Assembly: GCA_949752735.1 (NCBI GenBank)
Contig: OX457042.1
Coordinates: forward strand, 29,162,616 to 29,226,615
Length of the DNA stretch: 64,000 bases
DNA from: Lumbricus terrestris
Taxonomy: Eukaryota > Annelida > Clitellata > Crassiclitellata > Lumbricidae
Direction of reading: 5' to 3'
The notes under the pieces are model-generated. The model searched no databases. It worked only from the letters and a program-made list of their open reading frames with translations, and had not been told where the DNA came from. Both the position numbers and the translations under genes were made by a program. Of this stretch, positions 1 through 8,274 are shown in pieces. Positions within the stretch are counted from its first letter, which is position 1. Every line of letters begins with the position of its first letter.

Positions 1-272
1 GGGGGTAATGTTTAGGAGGGGGTAATTTGAAACCTTTACACCGGGTCGCGATAATGACTCTCATGCAGTTTATCGGCCAACGATCGAGATCTCGACTGAG
101 CTACGGACCCCCAACCTAGAACATTAATACTCTGCAACAACCATAGACCACTAGAGGATGTAATTTAGGGGCCAGGTCAGCGGCGCCCGCAGGATTTTTT
201 TTTTGTACGCACAGAAATTTTCGATGGAGGGGCGAACAGGGAAAAATTTTCGTCGCCGAAATTTTCGTCGCC

Positions 273-492
273 GAAAAAGCTGATGACCTTTTTTTTCTTT
301 TTTTTAGTCGTCAACCTAGAATTTCCCAAAAAACATACCTTTTCTATCCGCCAAAAAAACTGATGACTTTTTTTTTTTAGTCGTCAACCTAGAATTTCCC
401 AAAAAACATACCTTTTCTATCCGCCAAAAAAACTGATGACCTTTTTTTTTTTAGTCGTCAACCCTAGAATTTCCCAAAAAACATACCTTTTC
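273..492. repeat. Tandem repeat, about 72-bp unit, 3 copies
   Basis: Three head-to-tail copies of a unit containing CTGATGAC, a long T run, AGTCGTCAACC, TAGAATTTCCC and AAAAAACATACCTTTTC. The first copy has a longer T tract and the third ends in TTTTCGGTCATC. The array lies inside the composite TIR element and probably expanded there by slippage. Confidence 0.85.
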
Positions 493-898
493 GGTCATCG
501 CGCTGTACGCACTTACCCAAGGATTCTATATTACAGGATAGGTTACTTGAGAACATTTTGTGGACCTGATTTCACTCTTACCAACAGGTGGCGCTCCACT
601 TAAAATTCCGTTTCAATCGCTAAATATAATGTTTTGAATCTCCAAAGGTATTTGTTTACTTTGCAACCATAATTAGTCGCCAATCTGTTTTCATAGATGT
701 AACTAATTGAATGCCTTTATTTTGTAAATAAGATTTGAAATTTTCCGGAACTCCTATTATCGCCCAAAAACCGGTACAAGGCGGCTAAAGAAGAAAAAAC
801 CAGTCCTCTGTATAGAGTCCTTGGCACTTACCTATGTGCGTACGTCTGCGGGCGCCACTGCTGTAGCCTACGCACTTGCGTAAGTAATAATAATAATT

Positions 899-957
899 TA
901 TTTCAAGTATTTATATAGCGCCTCTTCAAGAAACCTACTCAGAGGCGCTCTCTGCGC
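899..957 (-). repeat. LINE/SINE hairpin-tail fragment
   Basis: Contains TATATAGCGCCTCT, a spacer, then AGAGGCGCT: perfect 9-bp inverted arms matching the 3' tail of the LINE at 8.2 kb and of the SINEs elsewhere in the window. Only the tail is present. Confidence 0.7.
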
Positions 958-1336
958 TAACTAGCCGAAATGATGTTAAGTGTCATAACAACAAGAAAAT
1001 TCCATCAATTTGCAAAATAAGTCACAGTGAGCCGGAAACAGTCATCAGTGGCGATCCCTCGCAGACACGTAGAATCATCCAACGGAATCCCGTCAACAGC
1101 TTTCAGATGGTGTGAATGTTCATAGTCTCTGGTTACAGGTTGCGTCAGTAGAGTAGAGCGGCGACAGATGACAGGGCTAATAATAATAATATTCGTTTTA
1201 TTGAAAAACCAGTCGACATAACGCGACAGTTAACAAGCACAGAGGAGCAGCGAATAAAGTCTAGTAATAAATAAATGATGATAAATAAATAATGTCGAAT
1301 AAAGTGCGTACGCCTGCGGGCGCCGCTGGGCCAGGT

Positions 1337-2770
1337 TGATAATATAAGCTTTTAGCTTTTTTCGGGCTTCCTGTTGCTCAGAGACCTAGTCCGATCGTTA
1401 AGTTCAGAAATCGTGCAAATCCGGAAGATAAGTTGATATTTTGTGTAAGTATACCTAATATATTGTAGAAGAGAACTGGGGGTCAACCCACGCTGGAAAA
1501 TTGATATTTGAATTGATTTTAATTTATTTTGATCGCTGAGCGATATTAGGTGAAGTTGCGTATTCAACACTGTAGACCGTGTATACGGTATTATCAGTTC
1601 GTAGCCTGTAAGTGATGTTTCGTGTTACAGCAGCAGATCGTTCTTAATTTATTTGTTTTTGCACTTGCTATCGAAATGTAAAAATGTCCGTTTGTTACTG
1701 GAATGACTGATTTTAAATCAAAATTATGTCAGGTTGAAATTTGCAGATCTAAAATGTGTAACATACCGTTTCAGCATTCGAAATAATTCCCCGATGCAGC
1801 ACTAGGCCTATTATTTTCATCAATTCGACTTCTGGTTTGGCATGAACTTTTCATTAATCAATCGTCCATTTAAGCAAGACTTCGTTTAATCAATCCAGCT
1901 TCTATTTTGGGCAAGAATTAACATTTTTTTATCAATACAACTTCTATTTAAATTGCAATTAGGCCTATTTTTCATCAATCTAGCTCCAATTTAATCAAGA
2001 ATCTTTCATCGTGATCCCACTTCTATTTAATAAAAATTATAATCAATGGTTTTTTACCGTTTCTGTATCTATTACTTGTGCACATGTTCTTTTTGTTTCT
2101 TTGGCAATAAATAAATTGAAATTGAATTGAAATTGAAATTGAATTGATTGACCTGGCCAACAGTAGCCTATACATGTTATATACGGCTTAACAAGGAGAG
2201 AGGGGTGACCTGACCTATTTTGAGATGCCAAAATGGTTAATTTCGGTGCAGAGCTATTCTTCAGGTTATAAATTATTTGTGAATTGACAATTAACGTGAG
2301 ATATTGATTGTGGAGTTTAAAATTACAATTAGTGGTGGAAAATTATGTGTCACAACCATTTTACATTGAATTTCACAGAACATTCATGTACGTGTTGTAA
2401 GTACAAAATTATGGTAAACTATCACCAAAATAAACCCAGATTTTGTCCCCAAAAACCCAGAAACCCAGACGAAGGCCAAAAACCCAGATCTAGTGGGAAA
2501 AACCCAGCTATGGCACCATTGCATGTCCAGCTTACGGTACAATTATTAATCTTTGCCAGCTGATGTTGGGCATCTGGACCTGCCGAGAGGCAGCAAACCT
2601 AAAGAAGAAAGAAGCTGATGTAATTATTCAATGTAGGCCTAATATTACATTTAGCATCGCCTCAGCTGAGAGCTCCGCTTAGTGGATATGTGAAGAGGCG
2701 CTACATAGATTCTCAGAATGGAATGAACTCGTAGCGGCAGCCTAGCCTATAATAGCAAACCTAATATTAT
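1337..2770. other. Intergenic stretch, no gene recognised
   Basis: All reading frames are short. A simple AATTGAAATTG-type repeat occupies about 2106-2150 and AT-rich sequence the rest. I see no conserved protein, splice-framed exon or RNA gene. Confidence 0.6.
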
Positions 2771-2946
2771 AATGCGCTGCTCGAAAGCCAAGCGCAGAGG
2801 ACGAGGACGAGGACGTGGAAGAGGAGGAGGAGGAGAAGGAAGAGGAGGAGGAGGAGGAGGAGGAGAAGGGGGAGGAAGAAAGGAAGAAGAATCGTAATTG
2901 TAAACTCGAAATTTCTAAAGCGCCACTCGAAAGCCAAGCGCGGGGC
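2771..2946. repeat. Purine-rich GAG/GGA tract between duplicated arms
   Basis: A (GAG/GGA)n microsatellite fills about 2797-2890. Two copies of a roughly 25-bp sequence containing CTCGAAAGCCAAGCGC flank it (2779-2794 and 2926-2941). The - strand poly-Ser frame across it is a by-product of the repeat. Confidence 0.75.
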
Positions 2947-2969
2947 ACTAGCTTATTCACGAGCGCTGC

Positions 2970-3117
2970 GTTGAGTAATTAGAAGGGTTGTCCGTGAGAG
3001 TAGGCCTAGTCCGTGGTGGTCCGGGTCGAGTTACCATAGGATCAGGATCAAATGCGTTGAGTTAGAAGGGTTGTCCGTGAGACGGTGAGAGTAGGCTATA
3101 GTCCGTGGCGGTCCGTG
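2970..3117. repeat. Imperfect direct duplication hit by the LTR element
   Basis: Copy A (about 2970-3044) and copy B (from about 3055) share TTAGAAGGGTTGTCCGTGAG, GTCCGTGG and GGTCCG. Copy A continues into GTCGAGTTACCATAGGAT. In copy B that continuation is found only after the LTR retrotransposon, at 7852-7870. Copy B is therefore the pre-insertion site, and copy A shows what the uninterrupted locus looked like. Confidence 0.8.
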
Positions 3118-3289
3118 TATAACGTTAGCTTCCTAGACGTATAGATATAGAGATATACTCGTGTGTGCTTTCAATGTATGTTTATTGCTCCCTGTCCGCG
3201 AACGAGTGACGTTGGAAGAGTGGAGGCACTGCTACGGGTCGCCTAGCGTCCTTGCCATCCGTCGATGGTAGGGGCGTGGCCTCGCTGGC
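3118..3289 (-). repeat. 3' LTR of the Gypsy element, truncated at U3 start
   Basis: Nearly identical to 7658-7829. It contains an AATAAA polyadenylation signal on the - strand (plus-strand TTTATTG near 3180). The first 18 bases of U3, present in the other LTR at 7830-7847, are missing here and replaced by a gag-derived fragment. Confidence 0.9.
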
Positions 3290-3412
3290 CTTTCGCCAAT
3301 GTGAGGTCGCGGATCTGGAGCAATTTGTGCCTGGTAGCATCATCCTTAATCCCAACGACGACTCGATCACGAAGCATGGACTCTTCCACCGCCTCATACA
3401 TTGAAAGCACAC
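3290..3412 (-). other. Scrambled junction: displaced gag piece plus inverted LTR piece
   Basis: Plus-strand 3289-3393 repeats 7147-7251 of the same element (gag coding) essentially base for base. It is followed at about 3394-3411 by ATACATTGAAAGCACACA, the reverse complement of an LTR segment at 3163-3180. The arrangement suggests template switching during reverse transcription or a later rearrangement. The 76-residue frame across it is an artefact of the join. Confidence 0.85.
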
Positions 3413-3594
3413 AAGGGCCTTTTACGGAACAGATAGAAAACCTACATACTACATTGCTCTTGCGACGCCTAGTAACTAATGAACTGATGACTACTCCACT
3501 ACGGTACTAAACTACTAATTTACTAAACTACCTAGGAATGTGTGTAACGTTCCAGTGTCAAATATCTACTATCTAAAGTTAGTATCTATAGTTC
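3413..3594 (-). other. Gypsy 3' untranslated region
   Basis: AT-rich non-coding stretch between the end of the pol frame and the rearranged 3' LTR junction, with many CTACTA-like short repeats. A polypurine tract would be expected just inside the 3' LTR. None is clearly visible, consistent with the junction being rearranged. Confidence 0.6.
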
Positions 3595-6500
3595 CTAATC
3601 GTGTAGAACTTTTAGTTTTGTCCTTCTCCGTCTGCGCGATATCTGGTTGGCTTTTGTGTGAGACGTCCAGCCCTGGTTCGGTATCCTGCCTGGGTCTTGT
3701 CCGCTGGGTCCTGGGTCCTGGGCCGTGTCGCTTCTCGGGCTATGGGCCGGAGCGATGGCTGGGCTGCTGGGCCGGGGAGGGGTGTGGAGGGCGGCGTTTG
3801 TTGTGGTGTTGTCATCATCGTCCACTTCGGTCTTGACTGTGATTGGCTGTTCTGACGTGCGCTGTATGTGTCTTGAAGTTCGTCGGAGTGTAGTCCCTCC
3901 TTCCCACCTAAGCATGTACGAGCGGTGCGGGAGTATTCTTTGCACTTCTGCCTTCCTCCAATCCCCTTCGTCGTATCGGGCTCTCACTGTTTGGCCGACG
4001 TTGAAGGGTGGGCGAGTCTTTGCCCCTCTGTTGTAGTTAGACGCCTGCTTTTTCTTCGCGGCCTCCAAGGCCGTCTGCGCCGCGGGGGCTGTGGGTGGAG
4101 TCAGCAGTGCTGTGGCTGCCGGCAACAGGGTTCTCGTTCTCCTCCCGAACATGATTTGTGTTGGGGTGAGCCCTGATTGGCTCGGTGTGTTTCGCCAGTC
4201 GAGTAAAGCGAGGAAAGGGTCTCTCCCTGACTCGCAAGCCTTCGTCATCAGGCGTTTTGCCATTTTGACAGCTGACTCCGCCTTCCCGTTGCTTTGTGGA
4301 TATCGCGGGGAGGATGTCAGCGTCTTGATTTCCCATTTATCAGCAAATGCTCTAAATTCCTCTGACCCAAAGGGGGAGTTGTCGGAGAAAATTTCGTCCG
4401 GGACCCCATGACGTGCGAAGTGTTGTTTCAGCGCATAAATGATGTCTTTGATTCGCTTTGATGGGACCCGGTCAAGTTCGAAATAACCCGAGAGGTAATC
4501 AACGGTGAGTAGGTAGTCGTTACCGCGGTGGTAGAATAGATCCACTCTTACCTTCTCCCATGGTCGACTCGGCGCGGGGTGAGGGCTTAATGGCTCTTTC
4601 TGCGTCTCGGACTTGAACCTAGCGCAGATGTCACATCTGGCCACCAGGGCTTTGATGTCTGCGGTTATCCCTGGATAGAAAACCGACTCTTGGGCGCGAC
4701 GGATACACCCATTAACGCCAATGTGGCTGGCGTGGAGACGGCTTAGGATGTCTGCTCTAGCTGCGTGGGGTATGACCACTCGATTTCCTTTGAACACGAG
4801 ACCTCCGCTGATAGCGAGTTCGTCGGAGTAGCTGGCGAAAAGCTTGACGGGGGCGGGGAGGTGGTTTGTGGAGGATGGCCATCCAACGTTGATCTGTCGT
4901 ATCAACAGCTGGTAATCTTCGTCAACCGCAGCGGCCGCGGTGAGGGAGGTGATTGTCTTCTGTGAGGCTACAAGTGTCAGGTCTGACATCTGCTGTTGAT
5001 CTGTGAGCGCTGCTATTTCCGCCGGAAACTCAGGTGTCGCCTCCCCTGGCGCCAGAGGGGGGTACGCACGGGATAATGCGTCTGCCAGAATGATGTCGGT
5101 GCCTGGTGTATATACGAGGGTGTAATTGTAACGCTGTAGTCGTAATAACATGCGCTGCAGGCGCTTGGGGGCTGACGATAGTGGCTTCTTGGCGATCGCT
5201 AGGAGGGGCCTGTGGTCCGTCTGAATTGTCACGTGACTGGCGTACACGTATGTATGGAAGCGCTCCATTGCAAAAATTATAGCTAGTTGCTCCTTCTCAA
5301 TTTGGGCATAATTTTGCTCGGTCTCTGTTAACGCACGTGACGCATATTCTACCGGTCGGCCATTTTGCAACAAAATGGCGCCCAAACCGGCTTGGCTCGC
5401 ATCGCATTGAACGACAATTTCTTTGCTCGTGTCGAAGTAGGCTAGCACTGGCGCGTGTACAAGCATGGTTTTCAGCTTATCAAACGCTTTGCCGTGGTGT
5501 TCGGGTCGCCAACAGAACTCACTGTCGCCCTTGAGTAGGGCCCGAATGGGCGCCGTTGTTTCGCTGAAGTGTGGGCAGAACTTGGCTAGGTAGGTCGCCA
5601 TGCCAAGGAGTTGCAGTACGCCCTCGCGGTCACGTGGTGGTGGCATTGCAGAAATGGCCTGCAGCTTCCGTTCGTCTGGTTTTAGTCCTGTCCTTGTCAG
5701 ATTATGCCCGCAGTAGAGGGTTGACTCGCGATATAGGCGCAGTTTTTTTCTATTTAACTTGTTGCCTTTGTCTCTGCAGCGTTGCAGCAATGCGTGCAGG
5801 TTTTTGTGGTGGTCATCGCGAGCTATGTTCTCGTTTTCGCCCGATCCATAAATTAGGATATCGTCGGCTATGCAGGCAACCCCCCGTAGGCCGGCGAGGG
5901 CTGCATGTATCCTGCTTTGAAAGATTTCTGGACTTGGACTTATACCAAAAGGCAAACGTAGCCAACGGTACCTGCCGAAAGGAGTTTCGAACGTCGTGAG
6001 GCGGGATGAGGATTCGTCCAGGCGCAAATGCCAAAATCCCTCCTTCGCGTCGACCGTGCTGAACACTTTCGCTCCCGCTAATTGAGGAAGTATATCGTCG
6101 ATTGTGGGCATGTAGTATTGTTGTCGCAACAGAGCCTTGTTTAAAGGCTTTGGGTCAATGCAAATGCGGATTCGGGCGTCGGGTTTCGCGACGACGAGTA
6201 GCGCTGAAACCCAGGGACTATATTCGCTCACGGGTGTGATGACGTCAGTTTCTACTAACCGTTTGAGCTCCGCTTCCACCTGGTCTCGGACGCCCAACGG
6301 GAGTCGGCGGAGGGGCAACTGGACTGGCGGCACGTCCTCGTTGAGCTGGAGGTGGACATCGCCTTCCAGTAGGCCTAAGGTTCCGTCGAACAAATCTGCG
6401 TATTCGGCCGCGACGTTGTCTTCGGTCAGGGTTGCATGGGAGTTGTCGCGCGCGTTCACCGTGCAGAGGTTTTCTGCGTCCACGTGGAGGAGGCGAAGTG

Positions 6501-7635
6501 TTTTCCCCGCTGAGAGACCGAGGATCGGCTGCTCGTGCTGGGCTGTGACGTAGAAATCGAGGTGGTGTATTTGCTGCGTTTGCGGGTGCTCGACCGGAAG
6601 TGTTATAACTCCGAGGGTTTTTAGCGCCGTCTTGTCGAACATTCGGAGCGTTGCGGTCGCCTGGCGGATGTTCTGCTTCCGGTTCATGTCGCGGACGATG
6701 GTCGACGGCAAGAGGTTCACGGATGCTCCGGAGTCTAACAGGAAACGGATTGGGCGGTCGGCGACCGTCAGTCGCACGTGCCAGCGGTCGCTGCTGGGAG
6801 CATTCAGCGTGAGGAGTTCTCCGTCTGAGTCCTCTTCAAGTTCGTGCACTTCCGGTCGGCTCTGCTGCTTTCTAGTCGGCGCTGACTGACAGACGGCCTC
6901 AAAATGGGATAACTTCGAACACTTCCGGCACCGCTGACGATATGCTGGGCAGCTTTCCCGACGGGGTTCGTGCCTTCGGCCGCAATATTTGCTGCGGCTG
7001 TACTGGTCGTTGGGCGCATCCGGAAGTGGCCGGGATTGGCGTGGTCGCATCGCGGGTGCCCGGTGTAACGCCTGCACTTGGTCCTGCGCCGCCATGGAGC
7101 GCAGCTGCTGTGCGGCTGATTCACTGGCCTTGCATATGTCGATGGATTTCGCCAATGTGAGGTCGCGGATCTGGAGCAATTTGTGCCTGGTAGCATCATC
7201 CTTAATCCCAACGACGACTCGATCACGAAGCATGGACTCTTCCACCGCCTCGAACTGGCACGATTTCGCCATTCGGCGAATGTCCCCGAGGAAGGTGTCA
7301 AATCTCTCGTTCGTTTCTTGTACCCGCTGATAGAAGACATATCTCTCGTAGGTTACGTTAACGGAACCAACACAGAACGTTTCGAAAGCTTCTATTAGTT
7401 TCGCAACGTCTTTCTTATCGTCTGCGGTCAGAACGAGGTTCCGGTACGTATCGTATGCCTCGCCGCCCAGACACGTGAGGAAAACGGCAGCTTGTTTCTG
7501 AGGGCTGGCCTCGACTAACTCCGCAGCAACAACATAGTTCTCCCATTGTTCGCGAAAACGTCTCCAGTTATCGGCAACGTCGCCGCCAGTCGTCTTCAAC
7601 GGCTCTGGTGGACGGAGATGTGGTGCGTAGCTCAT
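3595..7635 (-). CDS. Ty3/Gypsy Gag-Pol polyprotein (1346 aa)
   Basis: One open frame carries the full set of retrotransposon enzymes. The order is a gag-like region (about 1-200), a zinc knuckle with CRKC...H...C (about 235-250), an aspartic protease core LLDSGAS (about 298-304), and a reverse transcriptase (about 440-640). The RT has the RICIDPKPLN segment and an IADD catalytic box in place of the usual YADD/YVDD. Then come RNase H (CDAS about 745, TDHRPL about 800) and an integrase with an HHCC zinc region (H..H..CDIC, about 965-1000) and DDE residues in TVDYLSG, FSDNSPF and NGKAES. RT then RNase H then integrase is the Ty3/Gypsy order. Gag and pol are fused in one frame with no shift. The ATG lies 22 bases after the LTR. 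There is no internal stop, so the copy may be active. Confidence 0.96.
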   Translation of the reverse strand: MSYAPHLRPPEPLKTTGGDVADNWRRFREQWENYVVAAELVEASPQKQAAVFLTCLGGEAYDTYRNLVLTADDKKDVAKLIEAFETFCVGSVNVTYERYVFYQRVQETNERFDTFLGDIRRMAKSCQFEAVEESMLRDRVVVGIKDDATRHKLLQIRDLTLAKSIDICKASESAAQQLRSMAAQDQVQALHRAPAMRPRQSRPLPDAPNDQYSRSKYCGRRHEPRRESCPAYRQRCRKCSKLSHFEAVCQSAPTRKQQSRPEVHELEEDSDGELLTLNAPSSDRWHVRLTVADRPIRFLLDSGASVNLLPSTIVRDMNRKQNIRQATATLRMFDKTALKTLGVITLPVEHPQTQQIHHLDFYVTAQHEQPILGLSAGKTLRLLHVDAENLCTVNARDNSHATLTEDNVAAEYADLFDGTLGLLEGDVHLQLNEDVPPVQLPLRRLPLGVRDQVEAELKRLVETDVITPVSEYSPWVSALLVVAKPDARIRICIDPKPLNKALLRQQYYMPTIDDILPQLAGAKVFSTVDAKEGFWHLRLDESSSRLTTFETPFGRYRWLRLPFGISPSPEIFQSRIHAALAGLRGVACIADDILIYGSGENENIARDDHHKNLHALLQRCRDKGNKLNRKKLRLYRESTLYCGHNLTRTGLKPDERKLQAISAMPPPRDREGVLQLLGMATYLAKFCPHFSETTAPIRALLKGDSEFCWRPEHHGKAFDKLKTMLVHAPVLAYFDTSKEIVVQCDASQAGLGAILLQNGRPVEYASRALTETEQNYAQIEKEQLAIIFAMERFHTYVYASHVTIQTDHRPLLAIAKKPLSSAPKRLQRMLLRLQRYNYTLVYTPGTDIILADALSRAYPPLAPGEATPEFPAEIAALTDQQQMSDLTLVASQKTITSLTAAAAVDEDYQLLIRQINVGWPSSTNHLPAPVKLFASYSDELAISGGLVFKGNRVVIPHAARADILSRLHASHIGVNGCIRRAQESVFYPGITADIKALVARCDICARFKSETQKEPLSPHPAPSRPWEKVRVDLFYHRGNDYLLTVDYLSGYFELDRVPSKRIKDIIYALKQHFARHGVPDEIFSDNSPFGSEEFRAFADKWEIKTLTSSPRYPQSNGKAESAVKMAKRLMTKACESGRDPFLALLDWRNTPSQSGLTPTQIMFGRRTRTLLPAATALLTPPTAPAAQTALEAAKKKQASNYNRGAKTRPPFNVGQTVRARYDEGDWRKAEVQRILPHRSYMLRWEGGTTLRRTSRHIQRTSEQPITVKTEVDDDDNTTTNAALHTPPRPSSPAIAPAHSPRSDTAQDPGPSGQDPGRIPNQGWTSHTKANQISRRRRRTKLKVLHD

Positions 7636-7639
7636 GGCA

Positions 7640-7657
7640 GTGGTACTTCTGACACCA
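7640..7657 (-). other. Primer-binding site of the Gypsy element
   Basis: Immediately inside the 5' LTR the - strand reads TGGTGTCAGAAGTACCAC. The TGG start is complementary to a tRNA CCA end. The TGGTGTCAGAAG string is typical of elements that use a leucine tRNA primer; the tRNA identity is from memory of other elements, not tested. Confidence 0.75.
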
Positions 7658-7847
7658 TATAACGTTAGCTTCCTAGACGTATAGATATAGAGATATACTC
7701 GTGTGTGCTTTCAATGTATGTTTATTGCTCCCTGTCTGCGAACGAGTGACGTTGGAAGAGTGGAGGCACTGCTACGGGTCGCCTAGCGTCCTTGCCATCC
7801 GTCGATGGTAGGGGCGTGGCCTCGCTGGCCAATCAGGTGCCTCCACA
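7658..7847 (-). repeat. 5' LTR of the Gypsy element (190 bp)
   Basis: Complete LTR. On the - strand it begins TGTGGAGGCACC at 7847 and ends GTTATA at 7658. The AATAAA signal lies near 7720. It is flanked outside by the CCGTG target duplication. Confidence 0.9.
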
Positions 7848-7852
7848 CCGTG

Positions 7853-8205
7853 TCGAGTTACCATAGGATGCGCTACATAGAAGAAGAAGCTAGAAGAATT
7901 GCTGCCTACAGAGATCACGTACGCCTATCCTACTGGGCTTCGGAAATCGAACTCAGCTCCGCTTAATTATCTCCATGCTTATCTCCGTGCTATCCAATGC
8001 GCCACCCGTTATTTGCTATTGATTCGGTACGTCGTTGTCTTACTCCCAGGAGTCCTAGAAAGGATCATTATATATTTAGGTTTCTCTATGTAGCCAACTC
8101 TTTTAATTGCGTGTATTTAATTAATCGTGGTTACCGAACAAGTTGAATTGAATTTAAAAGCAAGGTTAAAACAAAGATATTAAAGACTCTAATCTATTAG
8201 GCCAT
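7853..8205. other. Gap between the Gypsy element and the LINE
   Basis: Host flank continuing copy B of the duplication (GTCGAGTTACC), then about 330 bases with no recognised gene or repeat. Confidence 0.6.
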
Positions 8206-8239
8206 TGTATTGTATTGTATTGTATTTAAACATTTATAA

Positions 8240-8274
8240 AGCGCCTCTAGTAGGGTAAACCGTTCAGAGGCGCT
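8240..8274 (-). other. LINE 3' hairpin tail
   Basis: AGCGCCTCT (8240-8248) and AGAGGCGCT (8266-8274) form a perfect 9-bp stem with a 17-base loop, just inside the terminal pentanucleotide repeat. The same stem, with drift, ends the SINEs and other LINE fragments here. In L2/CR1-type LINEs such tails are thought to be recognised by the reverse transcriptase, so this is a good candidate for the RT recognition element. Confidence 0.8.

Larger units (their letters stand above)
170..1336. mobile_element. Composite TIR DNA element with 8-bp TSD
   Basis: The 8-mer GGCCAGGT lies at 170-177 and again at 1329-1336. Immediately inside are inverted ends: CAGCGGCGCCCGCAGG at 178-193 and its near reverse complement ending at 1328, each followed inward by GTACGCAC. 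The 1151-bp body has no transposase frame, so the element is non-autonomous. A third copy of the right-hand end sits internally at about 836-861, followed by an unrelated LINE/SINE tail fragment (899-957), so the element looks composite or nested. An 8-bp duplication fits hAT-like or related superfamilies; the family is not identified. Confidence 0.75.
3113..7852 (-). mobile_element. Ty3/Gypsy LTR retrotransposon, nearly intact
   Basis: Target duplications CCGTG lie at 3113-3117 and 7848-7852. The 5' LTR (7658-7847, reading leftward), a primer-binding site, a single gag-pol frame (3595-7635) and a 3' LTR (3118-3289) follow in order. The two LTRs differ by about one base over 172 aligned positions (3237 C versus 7736 T region), which indicates a very recent insertion. 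The LTR reads TG...TA rather than TG...CA. The junction between the internal region and the 3' LTR is rearranged (see 3290-3412). Confidence 0.93.

Noticed and set aside
2742..2960. Poly-Ser frame on the - strand
   Set aside because: It is a translation of the GGA/GAG microsatellite with no other coding signal.
3612..3818. Small frames overlapping the Gypsy pol 3' end on both strands
   Set aside because: Shadows of the GC-rich pol coding sequence.
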